64,000 nt of DNA from Pseudogymnoascus destructans. Lineage: Eukaryota; Ascomycota; Leotiomycetes; Thelebolales; Thelebolaceae. A program made the position numbers and the translations under genes. Below are positions 1 through 11,095 of the stretch, in pieces. The notes beneath the pieces were generated by a model. That model saw only the letters and a list, made by a program, of their open reading frames with translations, had not been told where the DNA came from and ran no database searches. How positions within the stretch are numbered: position 1 is the first letter of the stretch; each line of letters starts with the position of its first letter. Where the stretch lies: assembly GCF_001641265.1 (NCBI RefSeq), contig NW_020167521.1, positions 310,001 through 374,000 on the forward strand, read 5' to 3'.

Positions 1-1199
1 CTGGGTGAAGCGGAAAATGTTGTCAATGAAGAGGAGCACATCCTGTCCCTCAACATCACGGAAGTACTCAGCGACAGTGAGACCGGTAAGGGCGACACGG
101 GCACGGGCTCCCGGGGGCTCGTTCATCTGACCGAAGACCAAGGCGACCTTGGACTCTCCCTCAAGGTTGATGACCTTGGTCTCCTGCATCTCGTGGTACA
201 GATCGTTACCCTCACGGGTACGCTCTCCGACACCAGTGAAGACAGAGTAACCACCGTGGGCCTTGGCGATGTTGTTAATCAGCTCCTGAATGAAGACAGT
301 CTTTCCGACACCGGCACCTCCGAAGAGACCAATCTTTCCACCACGAGCGTAGGGAGCGAGGAGATCGACGACCTTGATACCAGTAACAAGGACCTCGGCG
401 CTAGTGGACTGCTCGGTGAAAGGGGGAGCGTCAGCGTGGATGGAAGCACGCTTGGCGGTCTTGATCGGACCACGCTCGTCAATGGGGTCACCAGTGACGT
501 TCATGATGCGACCAAGAGTCTCGGGACCGACTGGAACCATGATGGGGTTGCCGGTATCGGTTGCACGGTGACCACGGACGAGACCCTCGGTACCTATCAG
601 GTGTTAGCGTTTTGTTGAAATTGGTCAAAAAAATCAATTGTAGCTTACCATCCATAGCAATACAACGAACAACGTTCTCTCCCAAATGTTGCTATCCTCA
701 ATGTCAGCAATTGTATTTTGATGTTTTCAATGGATTGTCGGGTTGACGTACAGCGACCTCGAGGACGAGTCTCTGGTCACCATTTTGTGTCTCCAGAGCG
801 TTGAGAATCGGGGGAAGCTTGTCGGTGTCAAACTTGACTGTAGGAAACCATTAGCAAGTGTTTTCTTGATCGAGAAGTCATCAATTGAGATGGATTGATG
901 TCTTTTAAAGCTTCTCGGCGTTTCCCATCAGAGTTTTAGCCTACCATCAACAACGGCACCAATGACCTGATGAATCTTGCCGTGGGATGACGCGTCAGTG
1001 CTGGCAAAGCGCGCAGCAGAGGCCTTCAGGCCGGTGCGAGCAGCTGGGCGAAGGGCATTGCGCGATGCTGCTGCCACCGATGGGCGGACAGCTTTGAGAA
1101 GTCCGCTATAGCCGAAAGCCGAGTCAGCTCAATTGATCCAACGCGAAGACCTAGGGGGTTAAATAAAGCTTCAATGGGTAAGACGCACCTCTTGAACAT
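1..1199 (-). CDS. atp2: ATP synthase subunit beta, mitochondrial (3' part cut off by window start)
   Basis: Catalytic beta subunit of the mitochondrial F1Fo ATP synthase, which makes ATP from ADP and phosphate on the matrix side of the inner membrane. Exons on the minus strand are 1189-1199, 945-1105, 752-837, 649-691 and 1-593, with GT-AG introns of 83, 107, 60 and 55 nt, giving 298 codons. The protein begins MFKSGLLKAVRPS, an Arg/Ala-rich presequence without acidic residues, followed by GKIHQVIGAVVD. The last visible exon has the P-loop GGAGVGKT and GVGERTREGNDLY, and stops just after LLFIDNIFRFTQ. The C-terminal 40% or so, with the rest of the catalytic site, lies outside the window. The 11-nt first exon is supported by phase and by the conserved MFKS start. 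Identification is secure; exact splice sites are by eye. Confidence 0.95.
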
Positions 1200-1788
1200 C
1201 TTGACAGATGGTAAAGAGCGATGTAATATGTGGATGGGGAGATGGAGGTAATGGCAGACGGTCTTGAGGTAGGAGATGAGTTCTGTCGTGAAAGTCGGAA
1301 ATCGACTCTCTGGCTCGCTTAAAATATCTTGGCAGACTAAGTTCCTACAGAGTATGTCAACAACAGCCGCTTTGGCGTCTTATCTCGAAGTTTATCCCAT
1401 ACCTATCGTTGAATTATACAGATCGGATGCTTTCTTTATTTCTCATATTGCTGAATGAAGTCTTTAGAGATAAATTTTAATTCATACAGCCCCCGAGGAC
1501 AGATATCTGCTCATTCTGCAGATTCACGTGATATCGGGATGTCCCGGTTGAGTCGGATTAATAGGAGAAAACGGATTTTGTCTCACGGGCCTCCGGCGCG
1601 AAGGACATTAATTATCTCGGCTGCACAAAAACAACATTCAGGAGAAAGATATCCCTTTTATAATTTGCCATGGACTAACTAAGAACGCTGAATGTTGTAG
1701 CTAACACTAAATATTTTTCCAAGCTCGCTCACAAAAAATGAAAAATTCTAATTACAATAGGAAAAGTAGCGAATTTAAAATTAGAGGC
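1200..1788. other. Intergenic, upstream of atp2 and downstream of the branching enzyme
   Basis: About 590 bp with no supportable gene. It contains the atp2 promoter on the minus strand and the 3' end of the branching-enzyme gene. A single CACGTG-type site sits at about 1525-1533. Only short chance reading frames are present. Confidence 0.6.
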
Positions 1789-4251
1789 CTAAAGTGTCTC
1801 TTCCAGCGCGAGAACCTGCATTGCATTAGTTTTCTGCATAAAAATAATTCATTGGAAAAATAAAAAGACTTACGATGGCAGTTCGTGTTGGGATATACAC
1901 CTGGGTGAAGTTCTTGCGGTCATTCCACTCGAATGGCGTGGTAAAGAATCGGCTGCCGGCATCGATCCTCTCGAAGCCGCCGAGATCCGTGGAGTCGGTG
2001 TTCAACACCACTTTGTAGGTACCAGCCTTCTGGACACCTACACGATAATCTACGTAGCTCTTCTCTGGGTGGAAGTTGAAGATGAACAACAGACCAGCCC
2101 TCTCAAAGACGATGACCTTGTCGAATTCGTTCTTTAAGCTGATGTATGCTTGCTCAGAATGAAGCCATCCGTACTTCTCCTCGGTATGCTGCATCCTGGA
2201 ATCGAACTCATTCAAGAATCCGTACCTGAGGAGCTTGTCTTCCGTGAGATTGAGTTGACGCCTGGCATACCAGAAGCTGTTGTCGTTTCCTTCTCGTGGG
2301 AAGTCGAGCCACTCTGGATGGCCAAACTCATTCCCCTCGAAGTTCAAGTAGCCTTCGCCGCCCAAACTGTGTGTTATGAGGCGAATCATCTTGTGCAACG
2401 CCATCCCACGCTCAATTGTCGGAGTTAGCTCAGTCAAGGTTGACATGTGTGTATAAAGCTCCGCATCACACAGATGCATCATGAGGGATTTATCTCCCAC
2501 CAATCTATGACTTTGTAAGAAAGTGTCCAAATTAGTGATAGGAGGGACTTACGCTTGGTCGTGACTCTCGGCATATGCGATTGTCTTCTCGCCATGTCGA
2601 CGGTTGGTCAAAGTGAAGCAAATATTCGCCATGTCCCAATCGATATCCTTCTTTTCTTTGAGAATCTTGATCCACATATCTGGAATTGCCATCGCCAGTC
2701 GATAGTCGAACCCAATGCCACCTAGAGACAGTGAAAGACAAAGCGCGGGCATACCAGACACATCTTCGGCGATTGTTATGCACTCCGGGTACAGGTTATG
2801 CAGCATCTCGTTGGCAATCATGAGATAAACGAGACCATCCTCATCTACACCTGGTCCGAAGTACTCATGGTAACCACCAGAGAACCCCCTAAGTTTGTTA
2901 GTTTGTGTAGTGCGGTAGGGTATACAGTAACTTACGTTCCAATACCGTGATGACTATAGATCATGCTGGTAACACCGTCAAATCGGAAGCCATCGAAGTT
3001 ATATTCGTCCATCCAGAAGCGAAGATTACTGAGGAGGAAGCGTAAAACTTCATGGCTAGCATAGTTGAACAGCCTGCTGTCCCACAGCTCGTGTTTGCCC
3101 TTTGCGCCACTGTGGAAGTATAGGTGATCGGAGCCATCAAGCTCGTTCAGGCCGTCGAGAACATTCTTGGATGCGTGGCTGTGAACGATATCGAGTAGAA
3201 CGACGATCCCCAATCCGTGTGCGGTATCAATGAGCTCCTTGAGGTCGTCGGGAGTGCCATATCTGCTGCTCGCTGCAAAGAAGCTGTTGACTTGGTAGCC
3301 GAAGCTGGCGTAGTAAGCGTGCTCCATGATTGCCATCAGTTGGATGACATTGTATCCCAGATTCTTGATCCTGGGCAGCATGTTCTTCGTGAACTCCTTG
3401 TAGGTCGACACTCTCAATTCTGGAGAGGATATTCCAACATGTGCCTCGTATACTCTCACACTTTGTGGCTTCTTCGGTTTCGGGTGCTTGAAAACGTATC
3501 GTTCGGACTCGGGGGGGTTCCAGAACCGGGCTTCGTACACAGGAGATATCGAAAGGTCCTGAGTGACGTATTTGATCCACGCCGGAATTCGATCAACCTT
3601 CTCGCCAGAGGGAAGGACCAGTGAGATCTACCCGTCATGCTTGGTTAGAATATTTTATTAAGGATGAAGCGACATGGCCTTACCTTGACCTTCGAGTTAT
3701 GTGGAATCGCAGGTTTCCCATCCTTGGCTGGAACTGTGATCTCCCATACACCATATGCATCTTTCTTCATGGGCAATTCTTCCCTGTTCCAGTCATCTAC
3801 TACCGTATTAGCCGGCTGCAGTGTACGCTCACCGAGGTGAGGGGTCTGACTAAAATCACCAACAAGGAATGCCTCCGTTGCATTGGGGGCCCATTCCCTG
3901 TATATTATGTTGTTGTTTGCGTCGACATTGAATCCAAACTTGTCGAATCCCTGATAATAATGAGTTTAATGTTCGAAAGGAGGAGGGTGGGAGAGCTCTG
4001 ACTCTGCTGAACTGTTCGAGACTTCCTTCCGACTCGTTGATGGCCGAGATCCAGTCTTGTGCTTTGCTGAAGCGTTGTTTCAAGGACTCTTTGAATGGGG
4101 AGAGCCATGGGTCGAGTTTGATAACTCCTGCGTAGAAGTTAGCTCTTGTGTTATCGTTCTGCAAGTGTGGAAGCTCACCTGTCCCATCAGGAGGCCCGGC
4201 AGGTTGTGCACTCATGATTGAGTTCACGGAAGCTTGGTTGACTTTCTCCAT
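1789..4251 (-). CDS. glc3: 1,4-alpha-glucan (glycogen) branching enzyme
   Basis: GH13 branching enzyme of glycogen synthesis: it cuts an alpha-1,4 chain and re-joins it as an alpha-1,6 branch in the cytosol. Minus-strand exons are 4179-4251, 4003-4127, 3851-3950, 3684-3796, 2936-3627, 2553-2888, 1874-2504 and 1789-1815, about 698 aa, close to the roughly 700 aa usual for fungi. The N-terminal part has GVIKLDPWLSPF and KFGFNVDANNN (CBM48-like region). The catalytic barrel has the nucleophile Asp in GFRFDGVTSM, the acid/base Glu in TIAEDVSGMP and YAESHDQA. I place an intron at 3797-3850 although the frame stays open through it, because removing 54 nt restores the family motif GDFNDWN. The start MEKVNQ at 4251 is chosen; an in-frame ATG at 4215 is an alternative. 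The last exon is only 27 nt. Confidence 0.93.
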
Positions 4252-5100
4252 GCTCACGATTGCAGTATTGGAGGTTGAAACAGAGATTATTGAGATTAAA
4301 TCCACCTAGAAAGAGATTTTCTTTCGAGAGAAGTGACTGTGTAGGTTTTGAATCTGGAGAGAAGGGTGACAGGAACAACCTGGGACATTCGACTGCGGCG
4401 CGTCCAAGGGCGGTGCTGGTGTCCACGGAAACCTACCAAGTACTCGCGCTACACGGTGACTGGAGCAGGGTGTCTAAGTCAAGATGTTCCCAAAATACTT
4501 GAGATTTCCTACTCTCACGCTATTCAGAGGCATCAGGAATACTTTTTGTACTTGTAGAGACTTTAGAGAAGAGTTTTTGTCTTACTGTCTACGGCTTAAA
4601 TGGTGAAATCTCTATTCATGGCTGGACTGTTGGAGAGGCAAGTCAATCAATAATGACGTCCATGCCTGTCCACCCCACCAGAATCTATATCCGTTGATAA
4701 CGATAACTGCCAACACGTGATTCAGACGATTTGGCTGCTCTTGCTGGTTGTATGCGTCTGCCGACTTCCTCTCACTTGTAGATCTCTTTATACTGTACGG
4801 CAGCAGCTTCATTATTTTTCATTATTGTAATAGATGTTGCGGCTCTGAAATACAAGACTCTCCATCAGACATAAGATCCCATAGTCGCCTCCACTGATAC
4901 GCCACCGCCTTCGCTTAGCCTCGCGACCTGGCACCTTGTGTGGTCCCTCGTCCCTGCGTCGGCCATTGGGGTAAACATCGCCTGGCATAGTGACTCAACT
5001 TCGATTACAGCGCCATTGAATTATATTCGGAGCTGGCGGGGAAGAGAGTTTTGCTTTTGTGAAGCTCCGTTATGTGATATTATCCTCGCCTTCGCCCAAA
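4252..5100. promoter_or_regulatory. Divergent promoter region between branching enzyme and mcx1
   Basis: About 850 bp between two genes that face away from each other, so it must hold both promoters. I see no gene, repeat or recognisable regulatory motif in it. Confidence 0.5.
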
Positions 5101-7035
5101 ATGCCTCCAGTCATCTTGGGGGATCTCAGTTTCACCGCCGGCACTCAGGTCCGGACATCATACATTGCCCTCTCCAACCTCAAGCACAAAACCACCAAGC
5201 GACCACTGAGAGCGGCATTCTCCACATCTAAGAAAGCATCAGAACCTCCTTTTGATAGGAACGACTTTCAGGGGCAACCGTTCACTGGAGTCTATGAGCC
5301 TGGGGGTCCTACAAGGGGTCCGCTGGGCCAAGCATCCAGCCATGGGGCACCTCGAATCACACCTCGGCGATTGAAGGAACACCTGGATAAATATGTTATT
5401 GGGCAAGAGAGGGCGAAGAAGATGCTGTCCGTAGCCGTGTATAACCATTATCAGCGAGTGCATGAGCTTCAACGGCAAGAGGAAGAGGAGCAATTCAGGC
5501 TGGATCGTGAGGCTAGGAAGAGGAGTGTTCGAGAACACGAAGTTTACCATTCTGATGGCAAGTTATGTTTCTATTTGTGGAACACTGTTGTAAATATACT
5601 GACAGGACTGCTCTTATAAGATATATTTCTTCCTGCGAAGAGAACCATACAGTTCAGCCCAGCACCGGAAGAGGAGCCTGTTCCTAAAGTAGCACGCCGA
5701 ATTTCTTCTCTAAAGAATGAACCCGTACGAACCGAATTTATACGAAATGAACCTCCCCCTCTCCACGATCCCCTTGCCGACCGCCTAGGAATTACAATAG
5801 AGAAATCGAACGTCATGGTTATTGGACCCACAGGGGTGGGAAAGACTCACATCTTGAAGACTCTGGCTCGGGCCCTCGAAGTCCCGTTCAGCATGTCTGA
5901 CTGCACACCCTTCACACAAGCCGGTTACATAGGCGAAGATGCGGATGTCTGTGTGCAGAGGCTCCTTGCGGCTGCAGACTACGATGTTGCTCGAGCAGAA
6001 CATGGAATAATATGCCTGGACGAGGTCGACAAGCTGGCCGTGTCTCGATCAATGAACGGCCGGGACGTCGGTGGCGAGGGTGTACAACAAGCGTTGCTGA
6101 AAATAGTTGAAGGCACAACACTCACTATAACCGCAAAACATGATCAGAAGAGTAACCGCGTTCCTGGCGGGGGTGCAGCGAACGTCAATTTCACCGCCAA
6201 TCCAGCGCAGCCAACAGGCAACGGCCAGAAGCCGGAAAGCTACACCATCAACACCGACAATATCCTGTTCATCTTTACCGGTGCCTTTGTTGGCCTCCAA
6301 AAGATGATTATGAACCGCCTTTCCAAAGGCTCACTCGGTTTTGGGGCATCTGTCTGGGATACCCCCTCCTCGCCACATCAGATGACGATGAACCCAGAAG
6401 ACGCACGCACGTACTTCAAGAACCTCCCCTTCTACACCGATATCCCCACCGCCTCGTCCGCGGCTGGCACCGCGACAGCCGCCGCCACAACAGTCCCCGA
6501 GCAAACCTACAACCCCCTCGACCTCGCCACCCCACAGGACCTCCAAACCTTCGGCCTAATCCCCGAATTCCTCGGCCGCATACCGGTTACCGTCGCACTC
6601 GCCCCGCTCTCCCTCCCCAACCTCGTCAGCATCCTCACCGAGCCCCGCGACGCCATCACCGCGCAGTACACCGCCATGTTTGCCACCTTCGGCGCGGAGC
6701 TGCGGTTTACCACCGCCGCTCTATACGCCATCGCGCAGACGGGTCTCGAGCTCGGGACTGGAGCACGTGGATTGCGTACTGCGGTCGAGATGCTGCTCGG
6801 GGAGGCGATGTACGAGGTCCCTGGGAGCTCGATACGGTATGTGCTTGTTGATGCGAGGGCGGCGAGGAGGGAGGGGAGGGTTGGGTATTGGAGTCGTGGG
6901 AAAGGGGGGGAGTTTGTGCGGGCGTGGGAGATGGAGGAGAAGGAGTGGGCGGAGAAGGAGAAGGGGGGGAAGGGGGTGGAGGACTCGAGTGTGAGTTTTG
7001 AGGCGTTGAGGGAGAGTGCTGAGAGTGGGATGTGA
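5101..7035 (+). CDS. mcx1: Mitochondrial ClpX-like ATP-dependent unfoldase
   Basis: AAA+ unfoldase of the ClpX family, about 623 aa, expected in the mitochondrial matrix; yeast Mcx1 acts in haem synthesis through activation of ALA synthase. Exons are 5101-5557 and 5621-7035. The start is the first ATG of the frame, in a good context (CCAAAATGCC). The N-terminus is basic and hydroxylated (KTTKRPLRAAFSTSKK), a plausible presequence. ITPRRLKEHLDKYVIGQE is the ClpX N-box region, GPTGVGKT is Walker A, ICLDEVDK is Walker B and GYIGEDAD is the pore-loop region. The zinc-binding domain of bacterial ClpX is absent, as in fungal Mcx1. The single intron (63 nt) uses a GC donor, GATG/GCAAGT; no GT donor keeps the frame. 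The C-terminal codons switch sharply from C-ending to G-ending. Confidence 0.93.
5558..5620 (+). other. GC-AG intron of mcx1
   Basis: A 63-nt intron with donor G/GCAAGTTA and acceptor TTATAAG. Reading through meets TAA at 5617-5619. The only nearby GT (GTTATG, 5562) does not restore frame with any visible acceptor, whereas GC at 5558 with AG at 5619-5620 gives the continuous protein HSD-DIFLPAKRTIQF. Confidence 0.75.
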
Positions 7036-8587
7036 GGGGGGTTTTGGGGGGAGGGGGCGGGAGTCTTATTATGGCGTTGCATGGTTATTGGCCGTTTACC
7101 TGGATGGGATAGGAGGCGTGGGCATATGGGATATATCTAGGTTGGCCGCGAGGTTTCGAGGAATACAAATATATTATTAACAAGGGCGGCTAGCATCGGT
7201 GGCTCTTCCGACAGTGATATAACCCGAATCTCAGCTTGCAAAGCCGGAATAGCAACCGATACGATTGGGGCCGGTCCTTGACGGCGGCCTTGATCCGAGG
7301 CAGCCCGTCGATCTCGAGCCGACATGGAGCCCGACAGGGCCGACTCAAACCACGCCTTTCACCGCCCTAATATAATATAAAGGGAAGAGAGCTATCATGG
7401 GCAAGTTCCCAGATCTGTACCTAATTTTTGGATACGGGGATGAACCGAGGAGATGTCGTCGAGAGGAGGCACTAAGCTAGATGGATAGCTGTAAAGCTAT
7501 TCACACGTAACGTTGCCAAATCCCTAATGGTGTCAATAACCATACGACGTAGTTGAGGTCCGACTGGCGGGATTTTTTTTATCTCCTCGTCTCCCGAGTC
7601 GGGTTCGTCCTTAGGGCGCCATTCGTCAAATATGTCACCGTATTCACTGCAAGAGTTATGGTGCCATGATGCTGCCTTTGAGTCTGTATGGTCCATTCCA
7701 GGGATTTGATAGGCAAGTGGGCTAGTATATGGCGTAATGATGCGGAGTGATGATTCACTGAAGCCTGCGAGTACGCCCTTCTCCGTTAGGTTTATAGATT
7801 CGAGTTGACATTCTTGTCAAAGATTAAGATCCATGCACTAGATCAACAAATCAACGGAGTCGTGTGGATGATATTGCGGGCTTTGGAGAGATGCCAACAT
7901 CAGATCATAATATTGCCCTCCTTGCGTCGTGAAGTGGAAATGCGTGGGTTGTCTGCTGTCACCGTTGACGCGAATTCTTGTCGACGGCCAATACTGTTGC
8001 TGTTGCTGCCATCTTCTCACCTCTCCGATGCTGTTACTGCCGGTGTAATATCCTCACCTCTCGAATGCTGTTGCCGAAACCCTTGTTGTTTCTCGAAGAG
8101 TCAGCGTGGGTGACCCGGACCTGACATAAATGCCTTGAGAGGAGCGAAAACGGAGTATGAGCAACAGTATCTGGGTCTAGTTGTCGTAACGAATTTCCGC
8201 TCGAACGCCCAGGCTGAGATCTTGCCTTTTTATACACACCCTCCAGGCATACAACCAGCCACGCAGACACAGACAATTGCACACGCATATGAGACAAGGC
8301 ATACACAGATGCAACAAAAACAACCTTCCATTTCTATGCACAAAAAAAACCTGCTCCCCCCATCCCCCACTTTTCTCACAAAATTTCTACTTCCGCTCTC
8401 AAAATCATCTTTGTACAAATCCGAGCCGACCTCCCGGCCCCTCCCGCCGCTCACCATCAACAAAAATTAAACCGCGGGAATAAGTAAAATGCGCGGCAAA
8501 CGGAATAACGGCCGTGTGCCGAGAATCGGGTTTGAGGTTGTACAGTACAAGAGTCTATTATTCGTCGTAGCCGGGCGGAGAGATGCT
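7036..8587. other. Convergent intergenic region between mcx1 and cox5
   Basis: About 1.55 kb between two gene 3' ends. It contains only short frames. The best is an ATG-initiated 74-codon frame on the minus strand (7472-7696) of plain composition with an acidic stretch (KDEPDSGDEE), which I do not recognise and do not promote to a gene. The 8220-8460 stretch is C- and A-rich simple sequence. Confidence 0.5.
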
Positions 8588-9317
8588 TTACTTCTTCGCG
8601 GCCGGTGGGGATTGGACCATTCCTCGGCCCTTGTAGCCTTCCGAGGAGAGACCGCTGATGGGGTCGGAGTTCTGGGCCTGTGGGAGGGCAGGATGTTAGT
8701 GAGGGTTCTGTTTTTCGGGTAGGTGGTGCTTTTGGGGAAGGGAGGGGGGAACATACGAGAAGGTACTCGTTCGATGCCTCCTGGTACTCCTTGGTCATGG
8801 TGGTTGGTGGGCCTCTGGCGAAGGAGCGGACAGCGGCAAAGATGCCGAAGGAGACGACAACACCGGCGAGTGTGTATCCGAGGACCTTCCATCCCTCTCC
8901 TGGGGGCGTGACGGCACGGGGACCGTGGGCACCGAAGGCAATCCAGTAAGCTATACGACACATAACACGTCAGCAACATAGTCCTACATATACCCCCATC
9001 CCCTCACACGACCTCTTCTACCAGGCCAAACGCAATGGTCCGGCAACAGCATCACCTCGGCCCATCCACCGGAGAAAGGGAAACCTACCGGCCTTCTTCT
9101 CCTGCAGAGTCAGCTCGGCCCAATTGGTCTTCATGCGGTCGCGCAGGGCCATCCACATATCGGCCTGCTCCTGCGGCGGCATCTGCTCCCAGCGACGCTC
9201 GATGTTGGCGAGGGTCGGGTTGGAGATGGCGTGGGCGGCGCGGGACTGGACGGGGCGGGCGATGAAGGACGAGCGCGCGGTGGCGCCGAGGGCGCGGGTG
9301 ATGGGAGTGCGGAGCAT
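8588..9317 (-). CDS. cox5: Cytochrome c oxidase subunit 5 (COX IV family)
   Basis: Nuclear-encoded subunit of mitochondrial complex IV, about 170 aa as usual for fungal COX5. Minus-strand exons are 9089-9317, 8757-8950 and 8588-8677; introns are 138 and 79 nt. The protein starts MLRTPITRALGATARSS, an Arg-rich cleavable presequence. The matrix domain has RWEQMPPQEQADMW and NWAELTLQEKKAAYWIAFG. A single membrane span follows (VLGYTLAGVVVSFGIFAAV), then the short intermembrane-space tail ending GMVQSPPAAKK. All of these are hallmarks of fungal COX5. The gene is convergent with mcx1 and its promoter faces the GAPDH side. Confidence 0.94.
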
Positions 9318-9734
9318 TGTGGCGGGCGTGTGTGGTGGGTGGATGTGAAAGAGAGTGAGGGTCGGGGACGGTGAGGTTTTGGATGCTTGATGAGTGGCAG
9401 CTGGGCTGGTTGGGAGGGAGGAGATTGGAGCTAGTGGTTTGGTGAGAGCCGCATTAAATTCCGTAGGAGGAGGGAGGAGGGAGGTTAAGCGAGGGAGAAG
9501 AGGTAAAATGTTACGGCCGGGTAAGTTGATATTGGCCAATGGGGGCGCGAGGATTTACATACATGATAAATTACTTGTGAAGGTCGGGGAAGCACGTGGA
9601 TTGGGAGGATGGGAGCTGAGAATGATGTTGTAGATGCCATTGGAGCTTGAGACTATGATTTCCTCCATTGAATGAGCTTGTAAGGACTTGTCTCTACAGC
9701 TATCTCTGTTCATTTCAAGCTCGGTGGTATGAAT

Positions 9735-9794
9735 GTCACGTGACAATATGAAAATCATCCGATATCACGTGACTATATAAAAACATGTCACGTG
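9735..9794. promoter_or_regulatory. Triple CACGTG cluster with TATA-like box
   Basis: Three sites of the Cbf1/bHLH E-box type lie within 60 bp: GTCACGTGAC at 9735-9744, TCACGTGA at 9765-9772 and TCACGTG at 9788-9794, with TATATAAAA at about 9775-9783 between the second and third. The motifs are seen directly; binding by a Cbf1-like factor is inference. The cluster is about 420 bp from the cox5 start. Confidence 0.45.
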
Positions 9795-9862
9795 TACGGA
9801 GTTGCAGCACTTTTTGTCAATCCCATAACAAATTACGCAAATTACGGTGCTAAACGAGTCCA

Positions 9863-9957
9863 AACAGCTCTTATCCGCCGCTACTTGTAGCGACTTACAA
9901 CTTGGACGACTTACTCAAGTGCCACCAAGTGCCACCAAGCGGCCGATAAGAGCTGTT
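9863..9957. repeat. Small inverted repeat (13-bp perfect arms)
   Basis: AACAGCTCTTATC at 9863-9875 is repeated as its exact reverse complement at 9945-9957, with partial matching continuing inward (CCGCCG against CGGCCG). The loop contains a 10-bp direct repeat (AAGTGCCACC twice, about 9918-9937). It could be a tiny foldback element or a chance hairpin. Confidence 0.55.
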
Positions 9958-10487
9958 GACGAGCTTTGGCCCACAGCATATTGGAGGATACGTGGACTCA
10001 CCGAGCCCACCGACCCCGCCGATCCCTCACCGACACCGGCGTCTAGACCCAAGAAATGTGGGTGTGGTGTGCCATACGTACTCCAGGACGCTTGATGCAT
10101 CTGGTGATATCCTCAAAAATGTAGATTTTGGAAGTTCTGTTCCAACAGTAGTCGACGAGTAACCTCGCCATCAACCGCTTATAGCCCAGTTAGAGCAGCC
10201 CTGCGAAAACAATCCGGGGCCAGGGGCACGTCTGTTACCGAAGCTCCGGTGCTTTCCTCGACGATGACGGGCCAAGGACGGCCAATGTCGCTCAATATCG
10301 CCCAATATCCCTCAAGGCGCAGTAGAAACGGCTGGAAAGAGAGAAAGAGACGTATATTGCCCATGACGACGGATGACGGGACCAGCACGGCGAATGCGGA
10401 GAAGTAAGGGGGACCTCGACGGTCAATGGCTGATTGGACCAGAATCATATTATATCTGGGCGAGACCTTTGTTGTGTATTAAGTAAT

Positions 10488-10697
10488 GTATCAAGTGTAT
10501 TATGTATCAAGTGTATTATGTATCAAGTGTATTATCAAGTGTATTATATATCAAGTGTATTATATATCAAGTGTATTATATATCAAGTGTATTATATATA
10601 TTATTATATACAAGTGTATTATCAAGTGTATTATATATTTATATATCAAGTGGATTATATATTTATATATCAAGTGTATTATATATCAAGTGTATCA
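10488..10697. repeat. 16-bp AT-rich minisatellite
   Basis: About a dozen imperfect copies of a unit close to TATATATCAAGTGTAT, some truncated. Three overlapping forward reading frames appear only because the repeat lacks stops, so none is a gene. It lies about 490-700 bp upstream of the GAPDH start codon. Confidence 0.9.
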
Positions 10698-10949
10698 ATC
10701 AATTACGATGATTTCATCCCCCTTCCCCCCTCCCGGCCCTAAGTATACATCCAGTACATACACTACTACAAGGTACATACTATGTACCTCGACGACTCGA
10801 CGAGGACAGGACGTGCGATGATCGGCTATTTTCTTCCCCCCCAACCCCAACCTCAACTGCCCCTCCATCCTCTTCTCTTTTCCTTCGTCCAAACATCAAA
10901 TCACTTGTTTATCAACCTCACTCAAAACAAATCCACCCATAATAACAAT

Positions 10950-11095
10950 GTGAGTACTCTTCATCATCATGAGCATCAGCCTCGCCGTCTGTGCTTCTAC
11001 ACGGGCTTGGAATTTCACGTTGGAGCTGCAAAGCTGAGCTTTTGTACCCCTCATTCGTGACATCAGCCTTCTATCCACCTGGGATTTCTCAACAG
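10950..11095 (+). other. Probable 5'-UTR intron of the GAPDH gene
   Basis: The donor AAT/GTGAGTACT follows a pyrimidine-rich leader, and the acceptor TTTCTCAACAG lies 90 bp before the GAPDH start codon, giving a 146-nt intron. Leader introns are common in fungal gpd genes. An ATG-TGA pair at 10948-10953 spans the donor and would be destroyed by splicing. An alternative acceptor (CATCAG) ends at 11066. Confidence 0.55.

Noticed and set aside
7472..7696. 74-codon minus-strand frame between mcx1 and cox5
   Set aside because: It has a real ATG and plausible composition, but no homology or transcript signal was visible; mentioned only in the gap note.
10434..10821. Three overlapping Tyr/Ile/Cys-rich frames
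   Set aside because: They are produced by the 16-bp minisatellite.
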